Source: Rhodospirillales bacterium (GTDB lineage: Bacteria; Pseudomonadota; Alphaproteobacteria; Rhodospirillales; Defluviicoccaceae). From it: a DNA stretch of 41,167 bases. The DNA is taken from assembly GCA_025458035.1 (NCBI GenBank), contig JALOTH010000008.1, positions 1 to 41,167 on the forward strand, in the 5' to 3' direction. Positions 1-9,463 of the stretch are shown piece by piece (the stretch's first letter is position 1; each line of letters starts with the position of its first letter). The notes under the pieces were generated by a model that saw nothing but the letters and a program-made list of their open reading frames with translations, was not told where the DNA came from and did no database searches. Both the position numbers and the translations under genes were made by a program.

Positions 1-1287
1 GCTTTGCCGGCTGAGACCGAGGAGTTCGGCCGTCAACGTGCGGTTTCCCCGGGTCAATTGGAGAGCCGCTTCGATGTAATGCCGTTCGACGACGCCGACT
101 GTCTCGCGGACGAGTTGGCTCAACGGACTCTTGCCGACCTCCTGCGTCAGCGCGTTCAGCATCGAGCCCAGCCCGTCGCCGGCGACCGACGTCGGCAGAC
201 GGTGTCCGACCGCGCGAATGACGACGCCAATCTCGGCAAACCCGGCCTCGGACACGCCGGCCGCGGAAATCTCGACTTCGACATCGGTGCCAAGCTCGCC
301 GTGGATCGATGTCGAGAACAGCCGGACGAAGCCATGTTCACGAATGTTGACGATCATGACCTTAAGGTCGGCACCGGGACGGCCAAGCCATCGTCCGAGA
401 CGCTGGCCAACCACAATCCCCTCCGCTCCAACCTGCACGAGATCGAGGAAAGCCCGGTTCGCGCGGATGATGACACCGTCCCGATCCATGACAACGAAAC
501 CGTCGGGCAACCGATCGATCAGCTCGGCGAGCGAACCCCCTTCGTTCGGGTTGGCTTCGGCCGGGGGCAGCCCGGCCGGCGACAGTTGCAGCAAGAACAC
601 CGAGCCCGGCGAAGCGGTCATCACCGAGGCGCGCAACAGCCACGGTTGGCGGTGGCGTCCCAGGTGGATCAGCAGGCTGGGCGCCTTTCCCTGCTCGCGG
701 ACGCGGTTGAGCATGGCGACGACGGCGCTCCGGTCCTCGGGCGCCACTTCCCGCAGCAGGTCTTGACCCTCGGAGCGGGAGCCGAGGGCGCTGATCGCCG
801 CCGGATTGGCCTCGATGATGTGGAAATTGGCGGCCCGCACCAGCAGCACGGCCTCCTTCGAAGCGTCGAAGAGGAGGCGATAGCGGGCTTCCGCCTCACG
901 CACCTTCCAGTAGTCCCGCTCCATCGCGTGCTGCGCGGCAACCAGGCGCGCTTGCAGTTCGGCGACCGCTTCCAGGCTCTTGCCCACGGCGATGAGGCCG
1001 CCGCCATTGCCCAGGGAGACCGCCGTATACTCGATCGGCAGTTCGAGACCGCTTGGAAAGCGTTGATTGACTTGTCGAAAACCGGAAGCGCCGTTTTCGC
1101 GGGCATCCTCGACAAGGCGGCGTACCTTATCGGCGCCGACATCGGCCACCGTTTCGGCCCAGGGCCGGCCGATCCAGCCATCGGCGCCACCCTGCGGAAC
1201 GTCCGCCGACAGCCTCGCCTCGCGGATAATCCCCTCGCGATCGAGAACGAGAGTGATATCGGGTTGCTGGACGCGTGTACTAATCAT
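1..1287 (-). CDS. ppsR: PpsR/CrtJ-family PAS-PAS-HTH photosynthesis regulator (paralog 1), C-terminus truncated by the window edge; not in the supplied ORF track
   Basis: Manual translation from ATG 1287 (MISTRVQQPDITLVLDREGIIREARLSADV...) is open to base 1 and ends ...VRETVGVVERHYIEAALQLTRGNRTLTAELLGLSRQS, the Fis-type HTH of PpsR; clearly similar to the 20993-22396 product. Confidence 0.9.
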   Translation of the reverse strand, partial: MISTRVQQPDITLVLDREGIIREARLSADVPQGGADGWIGRPWAETVADVGADKVRRLVEDARENGASGFRQVNQRFPSGLELPIEYTAVSLGNGGGLIAVGKSLEAVAELQARLVAAQHAMERDYWKVREAEARYRLLFDASKEAVLLVRAANFHIIEANPAAISALGSRSEGQDLLREVAPEDRSAVVAMLNRVREQGKAPSLLIHLGRHRQPWLLRASVMTASPGSVFLLQLSPAGLPPAEANPNEGGSLAELIDRLPDGFVVMDRDGVIIRANRAFLDLVQVGAEGIVVGQRLGRWLGRPGADLKVMIVNIREHGFVRLFSTSIHGELGTDVEVEISAAGVSEAGFAEIGVVIRAVGHRLPTSVAGDGLGSMLNALTQEVGKSPLSQLVRETVGVVERHYIEAALQLTRGNRTLTAELLGLSRQS

Positions 1288-1342
1288 AGCCGCGATGCCT
1301 CGGCGACGGTCATGGTCGGAAATTCGACTGCTTCAAGACTGC

Positions 1343-1370
1343 ACTATAACACGGACTGGGGCAGGCCCAA
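1343..1370 (-). promoter_or_regulatory. Candidate sigma70-type promoter for ppsR paralog 1
   Basis: On the minus strand TATAGT (1343-1348), 16-nt spacer, TTGGGC (1365-1370), in the unusually long gap between the CBS gene and ppsR1. Confidence 0.3.
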
Positions 1371-1514
1371 GCCCAGATGCGTCGATGATGGACATGGGTC
1401 GCAGCCTGCCCGCCGTTTCGGACGGGGAGACGGCGGCCAGCCTTGCTTCTTGCCGCACCCGTTTGGGGCTCACGTCGTCGGCAATCGGGCGCAAGGCGGT
1501 TTCGCACCGCACCC

Positions 1515-1958
1515 TCACTCCGAGGTCTTGCCAGACTGCTGTCTCCGGTCGATGGCCTCTTCCAAGCTGAGCTTCGTGACCTCATACAAATCACGCACCG
1601 ACACCATGCCCACCAGCCGGCCCTGATCGACGACGGGAAGATGGCGGTAGCCGCGCAGCCGCATCAGGGTGAGGGCGTCTTCTGCCGTGTCATCGGGGCG
1701 CAACGTGTCGGGATTGGCGCTCATGATGTCTTTCAGTGCCGTCAGCGTCGGATCGCGGCCTTCCGCGACCACTCGCCGGGTGATGTCACGCTCGGTGACG
1801 ATGCCGATCACCTGGCGGCGGTCGTCGACAATGACGATGGCGCCAACGTTGAAATAGCTCATCCGGCGGGCCGCTTCGTCGACACGGCCATCCGCCTGCA
1901 TCGCGCACAGCTTCTGCTCGTGGATGATATCGGGGATGATCTTCAGCCTGTGCGGCAT
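1515..1958 (-). CDS. CBS-domain-pair protein
   Basis: 147 aa; two CBS repeats (VGAIVIVDDRRQVIGIVTERDITRRVV ... RGYRHLPVVDQGRLVGMVSVRDLYEV). Confidence 0.88.
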   Translation of the reverse strand: MPHRLKIIPDIIHEQKLCAMQADGRVDEAARRMSYFNVGAIVIVDDRRQVIGIVTERDITRRVVAEGRDPTLTALKDIMSANPDTLRPDDTAEDALTLMRLRGYRHLPVVDQGRLVGMVSVRDLYEVTKLSLEEAIDRRQQSGKTSE

Positions 1959-2000
1959 GTCCTGAGCTGCTCCGGCTGCCGGGGCGCGGTTGGCCGCCGC

Positions 2001-2678
2001 CTATGACCACCGAACGTCGAAAACGCACGATGCGTTGCCCATGGCGGCACATTCAACCTCATGAACCGTGGCCCCATGGTGGACCAATTCGCGATAAAGC
2101 CGCTCGAAGGTCGCCGCAAAGTAGGCGCACGCGGGCATCGCGGTGCTGAGCTGCCGACAGATCGGGCAGCCGGTGATGGCGATCCGTGGCGATGCGCCGC
2201 CCTTCGCGTCGAACTGTCCACTGCCGACGAACGTCCAGGCGTTGCTGGCGATGGCGGCAAGGAGCAACCGGCTTGCGAGGCCCGGCGGCAAGCGCCGAAG
2301 CACCCATTGCGCCAACCGCGGAATGCGGTGGGCGAGGAGGTAGTCGGCGGTGCGCGAGCCCGCCGATCGGCAGACCGCGAGCACCGTGTCCGGACCGAGG
2401 TCGCGAACGATGGCGGCATGAAGCGCGGAGACGTCCGCCTCGGCCACCATCTGCGTCGGCGGTAGGTCGAGGTAATGCGCAAGGTTGCAGTCGGTGAACA
2501 CGCGCCGCGTTGCCGCCGGGCCGATTTCCTCGGCCAGCGCCTCGGCCATGCGGGTGATGGCGTTGGGGCCAATGCGCCCGGAGCGAGCCGCGTGCGCAGC
2601 GGCATCCCCCTCTGGCGCAACGGCCGCTCCGTTGCCGCTGCCGGCCCGCAGGCGCTGAGACGGCAGCGACACGGTCAC
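2001..2678 (-). CDS. bchJ: BchJ, bacteriochlorophyll biosynthesis 4-vinyl reductase family protein
   Basis: 225 aa, GTG start; BchJ/V4R-like C-terminus (GCPICRQLSTAMPACAYFAATFERLYRELVHHGATVHEVECAAMGNASCVFDVRW) and position next to bchE. Confidence 0.85.
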   Translation of the reverse strand: MTVSLPSQRLRAGSGNGAAVAPEGDAAAHAARSGRIGPNAITRMAEALAEEIGPAATRRVFTDCNLAHYLDLPPTQMVAEADVSALHAAIVRDLGPDTVLAVCRSAGSRTADYLLAHRIPRLAQWVLRRLPPGLASRLLLAAIASNAWTFVGSGQFDAKGGASPRIAITGCPICRQLSTAMPACAYFAATFERLYRELVHHGATVHEVECAAMGNASCVFDVRWS

Positions 2679-2685
2679 CGGCGCG

Positions 2686-4230
2686 CTACTCCGCCGCCGA
2701 AGCGGTGATGCGGGCAGGTTCGTCCGGCAGCTGCTGATCTCCGCCGCCGCAGGCCTTGACCGCAGCGTGACGGCCTTTCGCCTTGCGCGACCGGTCGGCC
2801 GCCGCCACCCAATCCTCCATCTGCGCCTCGGCGATGGTGCGGTTCGGATCGAAGTGGAAATCGACGCGTTTACGCGACTGTGGTCCCCAGTAATTGACCT
2901 TACCGAGGTCGTAGAACTTGCGTTCGAATCCAGCTTTCAGGAAAGCCTTCAGGCAACCGAGGAGATACCGCCGGCGGAAGCCGGTCCCTGCCCAAGGATA
3001 CGAGAAAAGCGCCTTGAAGCTGTAAAAGCGGCGGTAGTTGTGCATGACGCGGTCCAACAACTCGCCGCGGTCCATGGCCTCGGGCTTGATGATCGGTGTA
3101 ACGAAGTTGTACTTCTCAAAGTCGAAAATTTCCACCTTGTCGCCGAGTTCATGGAAAAGATTGGAAAATGGCCATGGCGTATACATCGCCCAGTTCACCA
3201 GATCGGGTTTCCAGTCCCGTGCCATGCGGTAGGTTTCTTCGAGGGTTTCCGCCGTTTCGTTTTCGAGGCCGACGATGAATTGCGCTTCGACGACGATGCC
3301 GGCTTCCCGCAGCAGCCGCACGGCTTTCTTGTTTTGAGCGACGGTCGTCTCCTTGTTGAAGCGATCGAGCTTGAGTTGCGCCGCCGCTCGGGTATTGATT
3401 CCCCACTTGATCTTTTCCGGGAGACCGCGGTCGATCAGCTCCCGGCAAAACGCGACGAATTTGTTGCGGTTAATCGTCGGCTCTTCGTCGGCGAGAATGA
3501 AAAAGCCGACCTGGTGATCGCGGACCAGCGCTTCGATCTCGTCGACGACTTTCTTCGGGTCGCGGACCCGGTAATCCCGCCAGAACTTCCACTGCGAGCA
3601 GAAGGAGCACGTAAACGGACAGCCGCGCGCCATGTTGGGAATGGCAACCCGTACGCCCAGGGGGATGTACTGATACTTTTCCCATTCCAGGATGCCCCAA
3701 TCGGGGTTGATGGCATCCAGGTTCTGAACCGTTGGCGCCGCTTCGGTGGCGACGATGGACGCCTCCTCACGGAAAGCGAGCCCCTTGATCGCGTGCCGGT
3801 CATGGGGCCACCGCCGCTCGTCGATCGCGCGCACGAGATCGATCAGGATCTCTTCGCCCTCGCCGCGCACGATGACGTCGATCCAGGGCGCTTCACTGAG
3901 CACCTGCTTGTACATGAAGGTGGCGTGGACGCCACCCAGGATGGTCACCGTACCGCTGTTGACCTCCTTGGCGATCTCGAGGGCGCGCTCCGCCTTGTAG
4001 ATCGATGGTGTGATCGCGGTGGCGCCGACGACATCGGCCTGCGCGGCGATGAGGCGTTCGCGGAGCGCCTCATCGGAGAGGTCATTGGTCATCGCGTCGA
4101 TGAACTGGACATCGTCGAAACCGGCGGTCTTCAACGATCCCGCCAAGTAAGCGACCCACGCGGGCGGCCAGTTGCCGGCGATCTCCGCCCCACCGGAGTG
4201 GTAGTTGGGATGAATGAGTACGATACGCAT
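2686..4230 (-). CDS. bchE: BchE, anaerobic Mg-protoporphyrin IX monomethyl ester cyclase (B12-binding radical SAM)
   Basis: [38 protein letters not shown]; radical SAM CxxxCxxC ([17 protein letters not shown]). Confidence 0.95.
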   Translation of the reverse strand: MRIVLIHPNYHSGGAEIAGNWPPAWVAYLAGSLKTAGFDDVQFIDAMTNDLSDEALRERLIAAQADVVGATAITPSIYKAERALEIAKEVNSGTVTILGGVHATFMYKQVLSEAPWIDVIVRGEGEEILIDLVRAIDERRWPHDRHAIKGLAFREEASIVATEAAPTVQNLDAINPDWGILEWEKYQYIPLGVRVAIPNMARGCPFTCSFCSQWKFWRDYRVRDPKKVVDEIEALVRDHQVGFFILADEEPTINRNKFVAFCRELIDRGLPEKIKWGINTRAAAQLKLDRFNKETTVAQNKKAVRLLREAGIVVEAQFIVGLENETAETLEETYRMARDWKPDLVNWAMYTPWPFSNLFHELGDKVEIFDFEKYNFVTPIIKPEAMDRGELLDRVMHNYRRFYSFKALFSYPWAGTGFRRRYLLGCLKAFLKAGFERKFYDLGKVNYWGPQSRKRVDFHFDPNRTIAEAQMEDWVAAADRSRKAKGRHAAVKACGGGDQQLPDEPARITASAAE

Positions 4231-4303
4231 GGCCGCCTCCCGAAACTTAAACGCGTGTCCCCGAATGGGTCACTGACTTCGAAACCGCTGTCGTCACCTG
4301 AGA

Positions 4304-5518
4304 TCACGCCGCCCGTTTCAAACTGAGCGCGGACCAGATCGTCGACAGGGCATCGACGAAGTAGTCGATGTCGGCATCGGAATGCAGTGGTGATGGCGTG
4401 ATCCGCAGGCGTTCCGTACCGCGCGGCACCGTCGGATAGTTGATGGGCTGCACGTAGATCCCGTACTCCTCCATGAGAATGTCGGTGATCTGTTTGCAGC
4501 GCACCGGATCGCCGACGATGACCGGGACGATGTGGCTCGGGTTGTCGTAATGCGGCACGCCGACGCCATCAAGGCGCCGCCGCACGGTCTGCACGCGATC
4601 TCGCTGAAGGGCGCGCTCGACGGAGCTCGTCTTCAGGTGACGGATGCTGGCGCAGGCACCGGCGGCGACCGCCGGCGGCAGGGCGGTGGTGAAGATGAAG
4701 GCGGACGCGAAGCTGCGCACGAAGTCACAGACGGCAGCCGAGCCGGCGATGTAACCGCCAAGCACGCCGAATGCCTTGGCCAACGTGCCCTCGATCACGG
4801 TGAGGCGGTGGGCCACGCCATCGCGCTCGGAAACGCCGCCACCGCGGGGGCCGTAGAGGCCAACCGCATGCACCTCGTCGATGTAGGTCATGGCGCCGTG
4901 TTTCTCGGCGACGTCGCACAGCGCGGCGATCGGCGAGATATCGCCATCCATGGAATAGACGGATTCGAAGGCGACGAGCTTGGGCCGCTTCGGGTCGATG
5001 GCGGCGAGCTTGCGGTCGAGATCGTCAGGATCGTTGTGCCGGAAGATCTGCTTTTCGGCGCGGGACTGGCGGATGCCCTCAATCATCGAGGCATGATTCA
5101 ACTCATCCGAAAGCACGACGCATCCGGGAAGCTTGGCCGCCAGCGTCGACAACGCCGCCAAGTTGGAGACGTAGCCCGAGGTGAACACCAGTGCCGCCTC
5201 GGTGCCGTGCAGATCCGCCAGCTCCTGTTCGAGCAGGATGACATTGTGGTTGGTGCCGGAGATGTTGCGGGTTCCACCGGCTCCCGCCCCGCACGTGTCC
5301 AGCGCTTCGTGCATGGCCGCGAGCACCGCCGGATGCTGGCCCATGCCGAGGTAATCGTTGGAGCACCAAACCGTGACCTCGGCCTGCCGTCCCTGCGCGC
5401 CATAGTGGGTGGCACGGGGGAAATGGCCGGCGTGGCGGGCGAGATCGGCGAACACCCGGTACCGGCCTTCCTTGCGGAGGGTCTGCAGCTCCTGCGCGAA
5501 AAAGTTTTGATAGTCCAT
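4304..5518 (-). CDS. hemA: 5-aminolevulinate synthase
   Basis: [26 protein letters not shown]..., [30 protein letters not shown] upstream; the longer 4304-6397 ORF is a read-through frame. An ATG at 5521 is also possible. Confidence 0.96.
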   Translation of the reverse strand: MDYQNFFAQELQTLRKEGRYRVFADLARHAGHFPRATHYGAQGRQAEVTVWCSNDYLGMGQHPAVLAAMHEALDTCGAGAGGTRNISGTNHNVILLEQELADLHGTEAALVFTSGYVSNLAALSTLAAKLPGCVVLSDELNHASMIEGIRQSRAEKQIFRHNDPDDLDRKLAAIDPKRPKLVAFESVYSMDGDISPIAALCDVAEKHGAMTYIDEVHAVGLYGPRGGGVSERDGVAHRLTVIEGTLAKAFGVLGGYIAGSAAVCDFVRSFASAFIFTTALPPAVAAGACASIRHLKTSSVERALQRDRVQTVRRRLDGVGVPHYDNPSHIVPVIVGDPVRCKQITDILMEEYGIYVQPINYPTVPRGTERLRITPSPLHSDADIDYFVDALSTIWSALSLKRAA

Positions 5519-5520
5519 CA

Positions 5521-6459
5521 TTACCTCCCGTTTGTAGTTGGCGCTGGCCGCGGTGGCGAGGACGCGAACGCGCTCGCCGGCTTCAAACCGGCAAGAGGCT
5601 CGCAGGCACGCCGGCAGCGGCCGGCTGACGGCGTGTCGATGAGGGTTGGCGGCAATCTTCCGGGGATGTCCTGGCGGCACTGACGGGCGGCCGGCAGCGC
5701 CCAGTTCCACAGCGCCGAGTCCGGTAGCGTCAGGACGAGAAAGCCATGTTCCAGAACCGCCAGCAGAATCAGGCTCCCCACCAACAGGGCGCTGACGATC
5801 TCGGTCGACGTCGCGTCGCTGCGCACCACCGTCGACAGCACGGAGGCGGCAGCCGTCAGGGACAGCAGGATCGAGAACGGAAACAAGGCGTTCATCGGCC
5901 GCCTGACGATGAAGCTTTCCAGATAACGCAGGTGATCGGGGAACCACTGCAGATTGAGGTGCGGCACGCCGAGAAAAATGTTGAGCTTCGCGCTCCAGCG
6001 CATCAGCCACAGGGTGACGAACGTCCAGGTGCCGACCTGATTGGGCGCGCCCCAGGTCAGTGCGATCGTGCCGCCGGCGAAGGCGACGATCGCCAGTTCG
6101 TGGTAGAGGCTGGCCTTGAGCGCGAGCACGAAGCGCCGCCAGGCGCTGACGCCGGCAGGGCAGGGAAGGGGTCTGGGGCCGGTCAGCACACCCGTATAGT
6201 AGCTCATTTCGAGCCAACCCCAGATCAGCACGCCGCAAAGGAAGGCGACATAGGCGCCGGGAACCGTCGCCTCCCGGCTCGCCCAGCTGAGCCCGATGAC
6301 GGAGGCCGCGAGGATGACGGTGGCAACGATGAGACTCCGCCGATAGCTGGCCGGCGGCCGGTTGACCGCCAGCAAGACAAGTCCGGTGGCGCACCACCAG
6401 ACCAGCAGGGTAAACACGATCGGCAAGGCATGCAGGGTCATGCGGGGGTGTCCGTTCAC
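5521..6459 (-). CDS. puhE: PuhE photosynthetic complex assembly protein
   Basis: Multi-TM protein with [21 protein letters not shown] motifs typical of the PuhE family; between acsF and hemA; stop overlaps the hemA start region. Confidence 0.85.
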   Translation of the reverse strand: MNGHPRMTLHALPIVFTLLVWWCATGLVLLAVNRPPASYRRSLIVATVILAASVIGLSWASREATVPGAYVAFLCGVLIWGWLEMSYYTGVLTGPRPLPCPAGVSAWRRFVLALKASLYHELAIVAFAGGTIALTWGAPNQVGTWTFVTLWLMRWSAKLNIFLGVPHLNLQWFPDHLRYLESFIVRRPMNALFPFSILLSLTAAASVLSTVVRSDATSTEIVSALLVGSLILLAVLEHGFLVLTLPDSALWNWALPAARQCRQDIPGRLPPTLIDTPSAGRCRRACEPLAGLKPASAFASSPPRPAPTTNGR

Positions 6460-7526
6460 CAGGCCGGGGTCAATCGGACCCGGTTGGGGACAGCGTTGGA
6501 CCGTGCCGGCAGCGCGTAAAGGCGCAGAAAGCCGGCGGCGGCGGCGGCGCTCAACGCCGCCAGCTTCACCGGCGCCAGCAGGCCGCCCCGTTTACGGACG
6601 GCGGCTTTGGCTTCGGCAATCCGCCGCAGCCGTTCCAGGCCCGAGCGGAACTTCGGGTGGTCGATGTCCAGCGTCAGCGGGAAGACTTGCCGCATGATGC
6701 TCGATGTGATGCGAAACACCGTGAAATCGTAGTCGGTGGGATCGAGCCCGAGAGCAGCATAGAAATTTGGCCGCGAGTGATCGCGCACGTACATGGTGGC
6801 GAAAACGGCGAGAATGAAAAATCGGATGAGCAGCCGGTTGGGGCCCTTGAGGAGCTGCGGATGGCCGCGCATCAGCAGCGCAAATGCCTCACCATGCCGG
6901 AACTCATCGTTACACCATTCCTTGAACCAGCCAAAAATCGGATGAAATTGCCGATCGGGGTGGCGTTCGATCTGACGAAAAATCGTGATGTAGCGCGCGT
7001 AGCCGATTTTTTCGGAGAGATACGTCGCGTAGAAAATGAATTTTGGACTGAAGTGCGTGTATTTTTTCGCGGACTTCAGAATACTCAGATCGATCGCCAA
7101 GCCAAAATCGGCAAGGGACTCATTGATGAAGTTGGCATGGCGGGCTTCGTCCCGGCTCATGTACCCCATCAGCATGCGAATATCAGGATTGCTGGTGTTC
7201 TTTTTGATGTCTGCGTAAAGCAGGCATCCCGAGAACTCCGCCGTGATCGATGAAATCAGGAAATCCAGAAATTCCTCACGCAACGCGTCCGGCATCGCCT
7301 CCACCGCGGCACGGAACGCCTCCGTTCGCTTGAAGTGGCGCAGGTTCGTATCGTTGCGGAACTCGTCGATCAGACGGTCCCACTCCTCGCGAACCGCCGA
7401 AACGTCGAGCCGGTCCATCGCCGCGAAGTCGGTGGTGTAGAATCGCGGCGAGAGCAGGGTATCGGCGAGCGCCCGCTCGGTGGCCGGATTGCGGGCGGCA
7501 GGGGTCGTCGATGTCGCGGCGATCAT
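6456..7526 (-). CDS. acsF: AcsF, oxygen-dependent Mg-protoporphyrin IX monomethyl ester cyclase
   Basis: Diiron motifs [42 protein letters not shown]. Confidence 0.96.
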   Translation of the reverse strand: MIAATSTTPAARNPATERALADTLLSPRFYTTDFAAMDRLDVSAVREEWDRLIDEFRNDTNLRHFKRTEAFRAAVEAMPDALREEFLDFLISSITAEFSGCLLYADIKKNTSNPDIRMLMGYMSRDEARHANFINESLADFGLAIDLSILKSAKKYTHFSPKFIFYATYLSEKIGYARYITIFRQIERHPDRQFHPIFGWFKEWCNDEFRHGEAFALLMRGHPQLLKGPNRLLIRFFILAVFATMYVRDHSRPNFYAALGLDPTDYDFTVFRITSSIMRQVFPLTLDIDHPKFRSGLERLRRIAEAKAAVRKRGGLLAPVKLAALSAAAAAGFLRLYALPARSNAVPNRVRLTPAW

Positions 7527-8008
7527 GACGGGCGATCCTTGGGGTTGAGCAGCCGGGCGAACGCGGCGGCGTTGGTCGAGCCGAACGCGTCCAGTCCGAT
7601 GACGCGGCCCGTCGACGGGTCGGAGAGCAGGAGGCGATGATCGGCATCGCGGCTCAGGACGAACGGGAGGTCCTGGCTGACACCATGTGCCGTCCGCTCC
7701 CGGACGAGACTGCGCATCACGCCACGGATGAAGTTATCGTGGCCCGGGGCGAGCACCTCGATCTCCCGACTGGCTTCCGTGTCGATGACCACGACGGCAC
7801 CGTCGCCACGGTCGGCAAAGCGGAGCTGGCGGCTCTGCTCGGCGCTGGCGGCGGGCAGGGTCACGGTGCCGGTTCCGGTCAAGCGGCCGGCGCCGGCCAA
7901 CGCCACGGCAAAAGCAAGCAGCAGCCCGGCGCCAATGAGGGCACGTCGGGGAAGGAACTTCGAGCCCGCGTGCGCGTTCATCGCCACCTCGTGCCGCCCG
8001 CTGGTCAT
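7523..8008 (-). CDS. puhC: PuhC photosynthetic complex assembly protein
   Basis: 161 aa, one N-terminal TM, ...[17 protein letters not shown]-like motif ([20 protein letters not shown]), conserved puhABC order. Confidence 0.88.
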   Translation of the reverse strand: MTSGRHEVAMNAHAGSKFLPRRALIGAGLLLAFAVALAGAGRLTGTGTVTLPAASAEQSRQLRFADRGDGAVVVIDTEASREIEVLAPGHDNFIRGVMRSLVRERTAHGVSQDLPFVLSRDADHRLLLSDPSTGRVIGLDAFGSTNAAAFARLLNPKDRPS

Positions 8009-8667
8009 GCCGCGGTCGCCAAGGGCCGCGGCTTGGCGAGCACCGCAACGGCCGGTTCGTCCGCCTGCGGCGTTGGCGCCGGCGCCGGCTGGTGCATCGG
8101 CGCGAGCGCGGCGGCGAGGATCTGAGCAACGCGGGCGGCATCGGGGATGCAGCGGAGAGTGGGCTCAGGCCGCGAAACGCGCCACGGCCGGACGTGTGGC
8201 CAAGCCACGAAATAACCCAGCCGCTGCGACGCCGTTGGCGTCAGGGAGATATCGCCGCTGCCGTCGCCGTACGATCGCAGGCCGGCCGCCTCCACGGCGG
8301 AAAAGGGAACGTTGATGGTCATCGGCAGAGCGACGCCGACGCTCATGACGAGCCGCCGATTGGTCAGGGTGTAAACGGTTGAGCGGGAGATCAGCCACGC
8401 CAGCAAACCAAACAACGCAATCGCCGCGAGCAACACCGGCAGCAACAGTGCGGCGGACAGGAGGGCGTCGGCGGCGGCGGCGCCGTCCGCCAGGCCGGAC
8501 GCCATGCGCCAGGCCATCAGGACGCCGAAGTAGATGGTGATCATCCGCAGGTGAAACAGGCGCACGGCCAGGCTGCGCCAAGCCGGTGCCCCCTGCCAAA
8601 GGATGTGTTCGCCGTCGGGCAGCCGCTCCGGCAAGCCGCGGTCGTGTTCGAGGTCGTGGTCGGTCAC
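8005..8667 (-). CDS. puhB: PuhB photosynthetic complex assembly protein (PH-like domain)
   Basis: LPDGEHILWQGAPAWRSLAVRLFHLRMITIYFG; YTLTNRRLVMSVGVALPMTINVPF. Confidence 0.92.
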   Translation of the reverse strand: MTDHDLEHDRGLPERLPDGEHILWQGAPAWRSLAVRLFHLRMITIYFGVLMAWRMASGLADGAAAADALLSAALLLPVLLAAIALFGLLAWLISRSTVYTLTNRRLVMSVGVALPMTINVPFSAVEAAGLRSYGDGSGDISLTPTASQRLGYFVAWPHVRPWRVSRPEPTLRCIPDAARVAQILAAALAPMHQPAPAPTPQADEPAVAVLAKPRPLATAA

Positions 8668-9437
8668 AGCAGCGGCTCCGCGCGGCTTGGTGTGGCATAG
8701 AGATGACCGCTGGCGAAATAGGCCGAGATGCGATCTTCTTCACGCGCCGTGATTTGGTCGGGGTTCTGCAAGGCCGGCACGGTGGCGAAATGGCGGGCAA
8801 GCACCGAGGCGACCTTGACCTGGCGCCGGCCGCCATCGACGCGAGCGAAGGTCATCGGCAGCAGGGCGCGCCGGGGGGTCGTGCCGCTCACCTCGACTTC
8901 GAGGAAGCTGATCCGCGGCTCCGCGCGATCCACCCACACGTCCTTGACGACACCGGCGACCGCGCCGTCGGCGGCGACGACGGTCATGCCGCGCGGATCG
9001 GGATCCTGGGGTTCGATCCAGAAGTCGGTGGCGACGCGCAGCGGCGCCATGCGCGGTTCGCCTTCGAGCGTCAGCTCGGGCTTATCGGAGCGCAGCGCGT
9101 AGGCGGCCGGGCCAACCGCGTCGAGCATCGGATCTCCCGTCGGCTGCAGCGGGGCGCCCGGAAACGCGGCGACGGGCTTTGCCTTGATCTCCCGGGTGTC
9201 GTGCTCCGCGCGCGGCGCGGTTTCGATGCCGCCGTGGGGGAGCCGGAACGTCTTCGGCTCCGGCACCCAAATGAACCCATGGTCCAAGGGCTTGCCGGTG
9301 ATGTCGTTGATGAGCGGATAGCCCTCGCGCCGATCTTCCCGCCGCAGATAAAAGATCAGCCCGGCGAAAAAGATCCAGAAGGCGTAGAGAACAACCAGTG
9401 CCACGTCGATCCCGCTGGTGATGGCGCCGATTTCCAT
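8664..9437 (-). CDS. puhA: Photosynthetic reaction center subunit H
   Basis: MEIGAITSGIDVALVVLYAFWIFFAGLIFYLRREDRREGYPL; VKDVWVDRAEPRISFLEVEV. Confidence 0.96.
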   Translation of the reverse strand: MEIGAITSGIDVALVVLYAFWIFFAGLIFYLRREDRREGYPLINDITGKPLDHGFIWVPEPKTFRLPHGGIETAPRAEHDTREIKAKPVAAFPGAPLQPTGDPMLDAVGPAAYALRSDKPELTLEGEPRMAPLRVATDFWIEPQDPDPRGMTVVAADGAVAGVVKDVWVDRAEPRISFLEVEVSGTTPRRALLPMTFARVDGGRRQVKVASVLARHFATVPALQNPDQITAREEDRISAYFASGHLYATPSRAEPLL

Positions 9438-9463
9438 GTGTCGTCCCTCCTTGGCTGCTGCCG

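Noticed and set aside
4-1626. 540-aa plus-strand ORF at the left edge
   Set aside because: Antisense to ppsR1; Arg/Gly/Asp/Ala-rich antisense-type composition with no known domain.
4231-4303. Possible PpsR or FNR site between hemA and bchE
   Set aside because: No TGT-N12-ACA or TTGAT-N4-ATCAA match was found by eye.
2767-4326. 519-aa plus-strand ORF opposite bchE
   Set aside because: Antisense artefact of codon bias; BchE motifs on the minus strand are clear.
5519-6397. N-terminal 290 residues of the 697-aa ORF 4304-6397, suggesting a HemA fusion
   Set aside because: These residues are an out-of-frame reading of puhE; HemA starts at ATG 5518/5521 with a GGAGGT SD.
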